A stretch of DNA of 20,150 bases from a virus. The position numbers and the translations under genes were made by a program. Positions 13,813-20,150 of this stretch are shown here, one piece after another. The notes under the pieces were generated by a model. It ran no database searches and had not been told where the DNA came from. It saw only the letters and a list, made by a program, of their open reading frames with translations. The stretch spans positions 1 through 20,150 of the IMG/VR virus record IMGVR_UViG_3300034375_009691; one strand, given 5' to 3'. How positions within the stretch are numbered: position 1 is the first letter of the stretch; the number at the start of each line of letters is the position of its first letter.

Positions 13813-15388
13813 ATTCCGCAAGTCTCTCAAAGATGCCCAGGCCATGACTGGGCGGTTTCAGCGCAACGCTGCGCAGCAGGGTAAGCGGATGGGGAGCAAT
13901 CTATTCGGCGGCGTCGCCAAGGCTGCAGAGGCAGCCGCCAAGGCGGCCGCGGTCTCTTTCGCCGCGATCGCTGCCGCTGGCGTTGGCGCCGGTTACAAGA
14001 TAACCCAGGGGCTTAAATCGGCGTTTGATCTCGGCGGCCGTCTCTCCGATGTGGCCGCGCGGATCGGTGACTCGGCGGGATCGGCGCAGATCCTCGAGAC
14101 CATGTTCGCACAGACCGGAGTCGGCGCGGACAAGATGGCCGCCACGGTTCAGAAAATGCAGCGCTCGGTGATTGAAGCTGGCGAGGGTCTGACCACCTAC
14201 CAGCGCGCGTTCGATGCGCTCGGCCTCGACTATGAGAAGCTCGGCGAGATGGGTGGCGTGGAAGCCTTCACGGAGATCGCTGCCGCGATTGGCAAGCTCG
14301 ACAGTGCCGCGGAGAAGTCGGCCCGGGCAATGCAGATTTTTGGCCGCTCTGGTGGGGAATTGTTGGCTCTTTTTGCCGATCCGGAAGCTTTAGAGAAAGC
14401 CACCTCGATGGTCGGCGCTCAAGCAGGCCTACTCTCGCAGCACGCCAACGAATTCGACCGGGTGAGCGATATATGGGCCGGGCTCGGCACTAAGATCCAG
14501 GGCGCGTTCGTAGGTATGGGATCAAAGCTGATTCAGCACGTATTACCGTTTTTTGAATACCTTAATAAAATCGACCTGGCCCCGATCGGCGAGAAGTTCG
14601 GCGCATCCCTGGTGCGTGCCATCGATTTCGCTCGGGCCGCGTTTGAAGTGCTCGGCACCGGGGACATCATGCTCCTGATTGGCGAGTCGCTCAAGATTGC
14701 GTTCAAGGAAGCGATCGCGGTATTGTATCGCGGTTTTAGCAATGTGGTTTCCGCGGTGCTGCAAAAGCTCGCCATTCTCACCACCGGGGAATTTTGGAAA
14801 GGCATGGGCAACGCGCTCCTGGCCATCGCCGGATCCTTCGCGCTCGCCATGCTCGACGGCACCCGCAAAGTGATCGTGGCGATGCAGGATATCCCCGGCC
14901 TCGAGAAAGCATCTAAAACCGCGGCCGAAAAGTTACAGAACATCATCACCCCGCTCTACGAGAGCACCCGCGAAAATCTCAACAATGCCGGCCCTGTAAA
15001 ATCCCTATTCGATATCGGCGACGATATCCTGAGGGGCCGCCTTTTCGATACCTCGGGCAACCAGGCCCGTCTCGCCGAGATCCTGAAAAAGGTGAACGAT
15101 CAGGTAGGTAAGCTCTCGCCGCTGCCGGCCGCCGCGGGTAACCCTAAGCAAGAATTTGTGTTACCTCCCGGAGAGGAGCAGCCAGCCACCCCCGCAGCCG
15201 CCGGCCTGGCCGCCGCGAAAGTGGTGGCCCAATCGATGCGCCGTATCGGTGGCGGTGGCCGCGTGGCCGGCATCGATAACCAGTTACGCATCGCCCAGCA
15301 ACAGCTCGACACCCAACGCAAAACCGAGGCCCACCTCGCCAAGCTAACCAAGCAGCGCACCAACTCACCCACCGCCGTATTCGCCTAA
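13772..15388 (+). CDS. Tail tape measure protein
   Basis: 538 residues, the longest tail gene and in the tape-measure position. It begins with a helical, basic segment (ELALEVSKFRKSLKDAQAM), then an Ala-rich hydrophobic stretch (AAKAAAVSFAAIAAAGVGAG, about 48-70), followed by LSDVAARIGDSAGSAQILET and MQIFGRSGGELLALFADPE, segments common in tape measures. A second hydrophobic region lies around residues 345-365, and Ala/Pro-rich helices end the protein. With the usual 0.15 nm per residue, tail length would be about 80 nm, a short siphovirus tail. The ATG lies 41 nt inside the preceding cassette gene. No lytic transglycosylase or peptidase domain is visible. Confidence 0.88.
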   Translation: MAELTAELALEVSKFRKSLKDAQAMTGRFQRNAAQQGKRMGSNLFGGVAKAAEAAAKAAAVSFAAIAAAGVGAGYKITQGLKSAFDLGGRLSDVAARIGDSAGSAQILETMFAQTGVGADKMAATVQKMQRSVIEAGEGLTTYQRAFDALGLDYEKLGEMGGVEAFTEIAAAIGKLDSAAEKSARAMQIFGRSGGELLALFADPEALEKATSMVGAQAGLLSQHANEFDRVSDIWAGLGTKIQGAFVGMGSKLIQHVLPFFEYLNKIDLAPIGEKFGASLVRAIDFARAAFEVLGTGDIMLLIGESLKIAFKEAIAVLYRGFSNVVSAVLQKLAILTTGEFWKGMGNALLAIAGSFALAMLDGTRKVIVAMQDIPGLEKASKTAAEKLQNIITPLYESTRENLNNAGPVKSLFDIGDDILRGRLFDTSGNQARLAEILKKVNDQVGKLSPLPAAAGNPKQEFVLPPGEEQPATPAAAGLAAAKVVAQSMRRIGGGGRVAGIDNQLRIAQQQLDTQRKTEAHLAKLTKQRTNSPTAVFA

Positions 15389-15416
15389 TTTCTAATCTCT
15401 AATTTCTAATTTCTAA
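15384..15416 (+). repeat. TCTAATT heptamer repeats at the tape-measure end
   Basis: Phased 7-mers CCTAATT, TCTAATC, TCTAATT, TCTAATT and a partial TCTAA fill the whole gap up to ATG 15417. The tape-measure stop TAA (15386-15388) is part of the first unit, so the repeat itself supplies the stop codon. Confidence 0.85.
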
Positions 15417-16166
15417 ATGGCCGACATCACCATCCGAGGCATCGCTTTTCTAATCAACGAGCAATCCAGCCAGGTCGATAAAACCGGCCTGGTCACGGCG
15501 ACATTGATACTTAAACCAAAGACCCCGCAATATATCAAGGTCGGCGAGGAGGGGCCGCAATACGGAGACGAGCACCCCTATGATGACCGCCTCACCATCG
15601 AGGAGATCAGCATGGAGCACTGGAATAAGGAGGGCACCGTAACGGTGCAATATGCGGGGATGGATACCTCGCAGCTCGACGAGACCGCCGACGCCGAGCA
15701 GACGATCCCGGTTTATAATCTGACCTATGGCACCACCGAGGAACCGATCGAAACCCATGAGGATTTCGCCACCGTGGCCGGCACGCCGTTACTTCCGACA
15801 AGTGGGGCGGTGTTCATGAAGCCTGACGGCACGCAATCGACCGCGGACAACGTGGCATCCGATGCGGACAAAACGGATCTGTACGCGTTCTCGCGCTGGG
15901 AGACCGGCACCGAGCACGAAGGCATCACCCATTACCTAAGCCCCGGCGGGGCGACCTATACCGAGAGCTTCACCACCAACGAAAACCCGCACGCGCTGCT
16001 CAATTTTATCGGGATGGTGGATTCCCCGGATTTCGCCCCGGAAATCGATAATCACGAATGGCTTTATGTGGGCATGGATTACGAGCAGCGCGGGGCCGTG
16101 TATTCCGTGACGCGGACCTGGAAACTGAGCGGCCCAGGCGGCTGGAGTGATGTCTGGTATTCATAG
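15417..16166 (+). CDS. Hypothetical distal tail protein
   Basis: 249 residues directly after the tape measure, where distal tail proteins lie. It is acidic and beta-rich (MADITIRGIAFLINEQSSQV, TATLILKPKTPQYIKVG, GTVTVQYAGMDTSQLDE, GAVYSVTRTWKLSGPGGWSD) with many aromatic residues at the C-terminus. No membrane segments or cysteines. I do not recognise a named family; a distal tail or baseplate hub-associated role is inferred from order. The N-terminal MADITI is shared with the protein at 17877, without further obvious similarity. Confidence 0.65.
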   Translation: MADITIRGIAFLINEQSSQVDKTGLVTATLILKPKTPQYIKVGEEGPQYGDEHPYDDRLTIEEISMEHWNKEGTVTVQYAGMDTSQLDETADAEQTIPVYNLTYGTTEEPIETHEDFATVAGTPLLPTSGAVFMKPDGTQSTADNVASDADKTDLYAFSRWETGTEHEGITHYLSPGGATYTESFTTNENPHALLNFIGMVDSPDFAPEIDNHEWLYVGMDYEQRGAVYSVTRTWKLSGPGGWSDVWYS

Positions 16167-16200
16167 ACCCTAGAAACCTAAATCGTAGAATCCTTTTTCA

Positions 16201-16872
16201 ATGCGCCAGCTACTCAAGAAACTAAAAAAGGTGCGCCCGGGCCAGCCCGTCCGCGCGGAGGATTGGAATGCATTTATCGAAGCGCTGCACGGGATCGCGC
16301 GCGGGGATTTTATCCGCACCGACTCGACCCTCCGCAAAAGTTTCTCCGATGGCATCGTGTCGCTCGGGGTAAAGCCAAAGTTGGAGGTGATTCCCGGTAC
16401 CACCCTGCCAGCCGCTCGCCCCTTCGAGGTGCGCCAAGTGACTGGTTACGATAACGTGGTACAGGTCACTCCGGGAAAGGGTCACTGGAAAGGTGAGTGG
16501 GAGGTGCCGACCTGGCTCGGGGGCGACGCCTTCGATACCGACAAGACCCTCATCACCGGCACTCATAAGCTGCAGTTTCGCCTCGATATCTCGGTCGATG
16601 GCGAGGAGATATCCAGCGATGCCATTAATATCGGCTGGGACCCGGCCGCCAGTTATGAGGGGCTACCTTCCTGGGCGTATGATATCGATTTCTTTGGCGA
16701 CACCGTCACCGAAACGGGATATGATGCCGAGGTGGTGATCGATATCGCCGAGGTTACGTTGGTCAGTAGCAAGATCACCGAGATTGAGCAGCTCATCGAT
16801 TACAATCCAGTATTCCCATGGAACCGCGACATTGCCGTAACAGTCACCGGGGGCGGAGGGTCGTCACCATAA
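16201..16872 (+). CDS. Hypothetical distal tail/baseplate protein
   Basis: 223 residues. The N-terminus is basic and helical (RQLLKKLKKVRPGQPVRAED, then WNAFIEALHGIARGDF), a short motif seen at the start of phage fibre-attachment or baseplate proteins. The rest is beta-rich (KLEVIPGTTL, KLQFRLDISVDGEEISSDA, AEVVIDIAEVTLVSSK), ending in a flexible Gly/Ser run TGGGGSSP. It overlaps the sugar-transferase gene, whose only ATG lies 55 nt before this stop. The leader 16167-16200 contains CCTAGAAACCTAAA, a degenerate version of the heptamer style. Confidence 0.6.
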   Translation: MRQLLKKLKKVRPGQPVRAEDWNAFIEALHGIARGDFIRTDSTLRKSFSDGIVSLGVKPKLEVIPGTTLPAARPFEVRQVTGYDNVVQVTPGKGHWKGEWEVPTWLGGDAFDTDKTLITGTHKLQFRLDISVDGEEISSDAINIGWDPAASYEGLPSWAYDIDFFGDTVTETGYDAEVVIDIAEVTLVSSKITEIEQLIDYNPVFPWNRDIAVTVTGGGGSSP

Positions 16873-17813
16873 GTAAGCCGCTCCTCCATATCATCCACGG
16901 CGACGATCCGCCACTCTGGGCCGTCCAGCACGCCGAGCAGTGGGCGCGCTATGCCGAGGTTAAGGTCTGGAGCTTTGCGGAGATCCTCGAAGATATCGGC
17001 CAGCCCTTCGCCGAGTTTTGCGAGCGGGTCGAATCGGACCGCTTTCGCGCCAACTACGTCCGCCACTGGATACTGTATCGCCACGGCGGATCGTATGCCG
17101 ATTGGGATACTGAGCCGGTGAGCAATCCCTACCGCATCGATGAATGGGGAGACCATTTCGTGATCGCTCCGCACCCCAACCAAATTCCATGGGTGGATAA
17201 CTGTTTTATGTGGGTGCCAGGTCCCGGCCACCCCACGGCCAAGGCGATTGTCGATCTCGTCGATTTTTCTCAGCTCACGGCGAAACAGATCACCCGCCTC
17301 ACCGCCAGCGACAGCCGCCGCTTACGCCTGCCGATGGCCTGGAATCGCAACCGCGAAACCGACGATGCGATCATCCATCATTACTATCTCAGCGCCAGCC
17401 TCGATAAATACGAGATGGCCTGGCTGATGCCGCGCCTAGCCGGCCAGCGAGTAGTCGAAGCCGGTTGTGGTCTGCGCTCCATCGAGCTGGCGCGCGTATG
17501 TGACTTACGCAGCATCGAGCATCAATCTTTCTACGCCGATCGCTGCAGCCGTGTCGGCGTAGACGTCCGTCTCGCCACCCTCAAAGCCTATCCCGAAGTG
17601 TTCGCCGCCAGCGCCCCCACCGCCGACACCCTGCTCATCGATGGCCGCCGCCGCATCGACTGCCTCAGCGCAGCCCTGGAGACCACCCTCCCCGGCACCC
17701 GCGCATACCTTCACGACAGCAAGCGCCCGCGCTACCAGGTCCCGAAGGGCTGGGAGCAGGTCGAAGCCTGCCCCGTCTCCACGCGCGGCCTGGTGGAACT
17801 GGTAAAAGTCTGA
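16818..17813 (+). CDS. Glycosyltransferase (GT32-like, DXD) fused to a methyltransferase-like domain
   Basis: 331 residues in two parts. Residues about 20-200 resemble the DXD sugar transferases of the Gly_transf_sug/GT32 type: PLLHIIHGDDPPLW at the start, then ESDRFRANYVRHWILYRHGG, then SYADWDTEPV with the metal-binding D95-x-D97. Residues about 205-331 look like a Rossmann methyltransferase: VVEAGCG (212-218) for the AdoMet loop, an acidic end of the next strand at LRSIEHQ, TLLIDGRRR (271-279) and YLHDSKR. The expected activity is to add a sugar and methylate it or a neighbour. The gene lies among distal tail genes, 1 kb before a Thr-rich collagen-like fibre. The start is uncertain: the only ATG lies inside the upstream gene, and ATA 16869 overlapping its stop is the other option. 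Confidence 0.78.
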   Translation: MEPRHCRNSHRGRRVVTISKPLLHIIHGDDPPLWAVQHAEQWARYAEVKVWSFAEILEDIGQPFAEFCERVESDRFRANYVRHWILYRHGGSYADWDTEPVSNPYRIDEWGDHFVIAPHPNQIPWVDNCFMWVPGPGHPTAKAIVDLVDFSQLTAKQITRLTASDSRRLRLPMAWNRNRETDDAIIHHYYLSASLDKYEMAWLMPRLAGQRVVEAGCGLRSIELARVCDLRSIEHQSFYADRCSRVGVDVRLATLKAYPEVFAASAPTADTLLIDGRRRIDCLSAALETTLPGTRAYLHDSKRPRYQVPKGWEQVEACPVSTRGLVELVKV

Positions 17814-17857
17814 CAAGGTGAAGGGCTGACAAGGTGCCGACGCAGCGGTCCAGCACT

Positions 17858-17872
17858 TTGACGCCCCGCGTC
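17858..17872 (+). repeat. 15-nt leader repeat, copy 2
   Basis: TTGACGCCCCGCGTC, identical to 2754-2768, ends 4 nt before ATG 17877. The same 63-nt gap also holds two copies of TGACAAGGTG 16 nt apart (17811-17820 and 17827-17836), the first of them containing the upstream stop codon. Confidence 0.6.
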
Positions 17873-17876
17873 TCTG

Positions 17877-18293
17877 ATGGCAGATATTACAATCGACGCG
17901 GCCGACGTGCTCCAGACCGCCGGCACCAAGCGAGGCATTTCCGCTGCGGTCATCACCGCGGGCCAGATCATCACCAACGATTCTAACGGTCAAAAGATCC
18001 TGGCCGATGCGAGCGACAACACCAAGATATCGGATCTCGGCATGGCGGTTTGCTCCGCGCCCAACATCGGCCAGCCGATTTTGTGGGTAAAGCTGGATAG
18101 CGCGCTCGAGATCGGCGTCACGGTAGCCAACGGCAAAGGGCTCTGGCTCTCCGAGACCGCCGGCAGCCTGTGCGATGACGAGGCCGACATCACCAGCATC
18201 GGCGCCACTCACGTCCTGCTAGGCTGTGGCAAGGGCGGCACCGCGATTCATTTCGACGCCACCAGCCCGCTCCAGGGTACGGAAATAACTTAA
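17877..18293 (+). CDS. Small beta-rich structural protein (decoration-like)
   Basis: 138 residues, beta-rich with Gly turns (GISAAVITAGQIITNDSNGQ, ILWVKLDSALEIGVTVANG, ATHVLLGCGKGGTAIHFDA). The layout resembles small phage decoration or spike proteins such as DUF2190-type trimers, but here it lies among fibre genes rather than next to the capsid gene. Three cysteines are present; no enzymatic motif. A fibre-associated or surface-decoration role is possible. The start is preceded by the 15-nt leader repeat. Confidence 0.55.
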   Translation: MADITIDAADVLQTAGTKRGISAAVITAGQIITNDSNGQKILADASDNTKISDLGMAVCSAPNIGQPILWVKLDSALEIGVTVANGKGLWLSETAGSLCDDEADITSIGATHVLLGCGKGGTAIHFDATSPLQGTEIT

Positions 18294-18308
18294 CACGCCG
18301 CGAAAATT

Positions 18309-18515
18309 ATGAAACTCGATCTCGACACCAGCGACGCCACCGAGATCACCGTGCGCGAGGCCCTGAGCTGGTCGGCAAAGAACAAAAGACAAAGGACAAA
18401 GGACAACCGACAACCGACAAACAAAAAACATGGCAACCACTCCCACCGCCCCAAAAGCAGCCTCAGCGGGCACGCTCAATTATTCGCCGGATACGAGGCT
18501 CGATCTTACGATTAA
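18309..18515 (+). CDS. Short ORF whose end is built from heptamer repeats
   Basis: 68 codons. Only the first 24 (MKLDLDTSDATEITVREALS) look like ordinary protein; the next 17 are encoded by the heptamer tract 18377-18425 and show a 7-residue period (KNKRQRT, KDNRQPT). The frame then runs 86 nt into the next gene before meeting a stop. It may be a real small tail gene whose stop was lost when the repeat arrived, or a remnant. Function unknown. Confidence 0.4.
   Translation: MKLDLDTSDATEITVREALSWSAKNKRQRTKDNRQPTNKKHGNHSHRPKSSLSGHAQLFAGYEARSYD
18377..18425 (+). repeat. Seven heptanucleotide repeats before the fibre-module gene
   Basis: Phased 7-mers AAAGAAC, AAAAGAC, AAAGGAC, AAAGGAC, AACCGAC, AACCGAC, AAACAAA, ending 4 nt before ATG 18430. 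Same family and orientation as 8352-8393. Confidence 0.88.
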
Positions 18516-18822
18516 TGTCCCGGAAGATTACGACCTGAGCACCGTAACCGCAGTTTTTGAATTGCGCGAGGCGGGTGCCGTGGTGTTCCGCTACAGCTCG
18601 GGAGTGGATTCTAATCTTTCCATATCCGACCAGGTGATCACCGTGGCGATCGATCCCGGGACCGACTCCGAGGATAGCCTGGATAATACCATCACCGATA
18701 TTCTCGACGAATCCGGCGAGATGGTCGAATGGAATCTCGACCTGGCCCAGACCGGCTCCGATACCGTCGATTATCGCATCCAGGGCCGGCTCTCCGTGCT
18801 ACCGACCCACGGCGAATTTTAA
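18430..18822 (+). CDS. Hypothetical baseplate/fibre-attachment beta-sandwich protein
   Basis: 130 residues. After a short Ala/Thr-rich start (ATTPTAPKAASAG) it is a beta-sandwich-like domain: LDLTINVPEDYDLSTVTAVF, then ELREAGAVVFRYSSG, then QVITVAIDPGT, then VEWNLDLAQTGSDTVDYRIQ and GRLSVLP. The alternation resembles N-terminal domains of baseplate upper proteins (BppU type) that connect receptor-binding proteins to the tail. It lies immediately before the fibre gene (16-nt gap), which supports an adaptor role. The call rests on fold pattern and neighbours only. Confidence 0.6.
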   Translation: MATTPTAPKAASAGTLNYSPDTRLDLTINVPEDYDLSTVTAVFELREAGAVVFRYSSGVDSNLSISDQVITVAIDPGTDSEDSLDNTITDILDESGEMVEWNLDLAQTGSDTVDYRIQGRLSVLPTHGEF

Positions 18823-18838
18823 CACAGAATATTCAATT

Positions 18839-20150
18839 ATGGCCGATATAGATCTCACATTTTCCGCCCCGGTGCTCGACCTGAGTTTCTCCGCGACGGG
18901 GGATCCGTCGATCGATATTGATTTTGCGGGCACCGGCCCCGGCCCGACAGGCCCGCCAGGCGCGGATGGAACATCTTTCACCTGGAGCAACGCTTGGGCC
19001 ACTGCCACCGCCTATTCCGAGAATGATGTGGTGGAGAACGATGGTTCAAGCTATATATGTATTTCAGGTCATACCTCCAGCGCAAGCGATGAGCCCGGGG
19101 TGGGAGGATCTTGGGCCACCTATTGGGACCTGATGGCTCAGAAAGGGGCCGCCGGCGATGGTGAGGGCTCATCTATGGTTTGGAAAAATGCATGGGCCAC
19201 TGCCACCTCCTATTCCGCGGATGATGCGGTGGAGAACGATGGTTCAAGCTATATCTGTATTTTAGCTCATACCTCCAGTGCAAGCGCTGAGCCCGGGGTG
19301 GGAGGATCCTGGGCCACCTATTGGGATTTGATGGCTCAGAAAGGCGACACGGGAGCGACTGGGGCAACAGGGGCACAAGGCCCAGCTGGCAACGATGGTG
19401 CGGACGGAGCAACCGGGGCAACCGGTGCACAAGGCCCAGCAGGCAACGATGGCGCGGACGGAGCAACCGGGGCAACCGGTGCACAAGGCCCAGCAGGCAA
19501 CGATGGCGCGGACGGAGCAACCGGGGCAACCGGTGCACAAGGCCCGGCTGGCAACGATGGCGCGGATGGAACCTCTTTCACCTGGAGCAACGCTTGGCTT
19601 ACTGCCACCGCCTATTCCGAGAATGATGTGGTGGAGAACGATGGTTCAAGCTATATCTGTATTTCAGGTCATACCTCCAGCGCCAGCGCTGAGCCCGGGG
19701 TGGGAGGATCCTGGGCCACTTATTGGGACCTGATGGCTCAGAAAGGCGACACGGGGGCGACTGGGGCAACCGGGGCACAAGGCCCAGCAGGCAACGATGG
19801 CGCGGACGGAGCAACCGGGGCAACCGGTGCACAAGGCCCAGCAGGCAACGATGGCGCAGATGGAGCAACCGGGGCAACCGGTGCACAAGGCCCAGCAGGC
19901 AACGATGGCGCAGATGGAACCTCTTTCACCTGGAGCAACGCCTGGGCCACTGCCACCGCGTTTTCGGAGAATGATGTGGTGGAGAACGATGGGTCAAGCT
20001 ATATATGTATTTCAGGTCATACTTCCAGCGCAAGCGATGAGCCCGGGGTGGGAGGATCTTGGGCCACCTATTGGGACCTGATGGCTCAGAAAGGCGACAC
20101 GGGGGCGACTGGGGCAACCGGGGCACAAGGCCCAGCAGGCAACGATGGCG
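18839..20150 (+). CDS. Tail fibre with CBM5/12-like modules and collagen-like repeats (3' end beyond window)
   Basis: Open from ATG 18839 to the window end (437 codons, incomplete). Residues 1-35 form a short beta-rich start, then GPTGPPGADG. Four 58-residue modules follow at 18971-19144, 19169-19342, 19571-19744 and 19919-20092, each with AW-Y--D-V--(N)DGSSYIC-----EP-----W--YW, the spacing of chitin-binding CBM5/12-type domains. Between them are Gly-X-Y blocks rich in GAT triplets: 19343-19570 (25 triplets), 19745-19918 (19 triplets) and from 20093. The fibre would trimerise through the collagen parts and display carbohydrate-binding heads for host recognition. Other frames and the antisense strand across this repeat stay open because of composition and are not genes. 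Confidence 0.85.
   Translation, partial: MADIDLTFSAPVLDLSFSATGDPSIDIDFAGTGPGPTGPPGADGTSFTWSNAWATATAYSENDVVENDGSSYICISGHTSSASDEPGVGGSWATYWDLMAQKGAAGDGEGSSMVWKNAWATATSYSADDAVENDGSSYICILAHTSSASAEPGVGGSWATYWDLMAQKGDTGATGATGAQGPAGNDGADGATGATGAQGPAGNDGADGATGATGAQGPAGNDGADGATGATGAQGPAGNDGADGTSFTWSNAWLTATAYSENDVVENDGSSYICISGHTSSASAEPGVGGSWATYWDLMAQKGDTGATGATGAQGPAGNDGADGATGATGAQGPAGNDGADGATGATGAQGPAGNDGADGTSFTWSNAWATATAFSENDVVENDGSSYICISGHTSSASDEPGVGGSWATYWDLMAQKGDTGATGATGAQGPAGNDG
19343..20150 (+). repeat. 54-bp tandem repeats and larger duplicated modules in the fibre gene
   Basis: A 54-bp unit encoding GATGATGAQGPAGNDGAD is repeated four times in the first block (first unit extended to 63 bp) and three times in the second, and begins again at 20093. 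Inner units (19406-19459, 19460-19513) are nearly identical at nucleotide level, while the outer ones carry silent changes. The 174-bp binding module is also duplicated with few differences. This points to recent unequal exchange or slippage. Confidence 0.9.

Noticed and set aside
17811-17836. TGACAAGGTG direct repeat, two copies 16 nt apart
   Set aside because: Only two short copies with no palindrome or position pattern; likely a local duplication without clear role.
17505-18212. Antisense open frame of 235 codons across the transferase and the next gene
   Set aside because: It spans two good + strand genes and their leader, Gly/Ala/Val-rich in a way expected from codon shadowing.
19343-19918. 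CRISPR-like or minisatellite array
   Set aside because: The 54-bp units are contiguous without spacers and keep one reading frame, so they are protein repeats.
19173-20126. Several antisense and alternate-frame open frames with repeated Pro/Ala/Val or Arg/Gln/Pro motifs
   Set aside because: All are shadows of the 54-bp collagen-coding repeat; the frame from 18839 is continuous and gives Gly-X-Y and Trp-conserved modules.
1-20150. tRNA genes, CRISPR arrays, insertion sequences or attachment sites
   Set aside because: I found no cloverleaf-like segment, no spacer array, no transposase and no integrase or att-like duplication.

Overview
The window is the structural half of a tailed-phage or prophage genome, with every convincing gene on the + strand. 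Gene order follows lambda-like siphoviruses: terminase, gpW-like joiner, lambda-type portal, S49 capsid protease, coiled-coil scaffold-like protein, major capsid protein, head-tail/tail-completion genes, tail tube candidate, a G/GT-like tail chaperone pair joined by a -1 frameshift site, tape measure, distal tail genes and tail fibre. No integrase, repressor, lysis or replication gene is visible, so free phage and prophage cannot be told apart. The host looks like a fairly GC-rich bacterium that does not depend on Shine-Dalgarno sites: most leaders are short A/C-rich tracts with no GGAG. Together with the short-repeat style of the leaders this makes a Verrucomicrobiota host (Opitutales/Puniceicoccales-like) my best guess, but that is an impression, not proof.

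Layout. 1-6325: DNA packaging, portal, protease and scaffold. 6368-7573: major capsid protein and a small Lys/Ala-tailed protein, closed by a strong intrinsic terminator (7682-7711). 7751-10761: connector, winged-helix, tail-terminator and tail-tube candidates. 10784-11505: tail chaperone with a G GGA AAC slippery heptamer, a 7-nt spacer and a stem-loop; the downstream T-like frame has no start codon of its own. 11514-11548: a perfect 14-bp inverted repeat built from TGTACA words. 11551-12204: basic gp10-like protein. 12271-12310: four 10-bp direct repeats, then an AT-richer two-gene insert (DGQHR/ParB-like protein and a CxxC protein, 12375-13812) lodged immediately before the tape-measure gene (13772-15388). 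15417-18822: distal tail genes, including a glycosyltransferase-methyltransferase-like fusion (16818-17813). 18839 to the window end: an incomplete tail-fibre gene alternating chitin-binding-like (CBM5/12-like) modules with Thr-rich collagen-like Gly-X-Y blocks.

Most notable. (i) The sugar-transferase/methyltransferase fusion lies about 1 kb upstream of a Thr-rich collagen-like fibre, suggesting a phage that glycosylates its own fibre. (ii) Heptanucleotide repeats of several sequence families occupy the gene junctions, and in three places run into coding sequence, where they encode 7-residue periodic tails. (iii) The lambda-style frameshift signal is well formed. (iv) A hairpin buries one start codon, a parS-like palindrome lies between portal and protease, and a 15-nt leader sequence is repeated in front of two unrelated genes.
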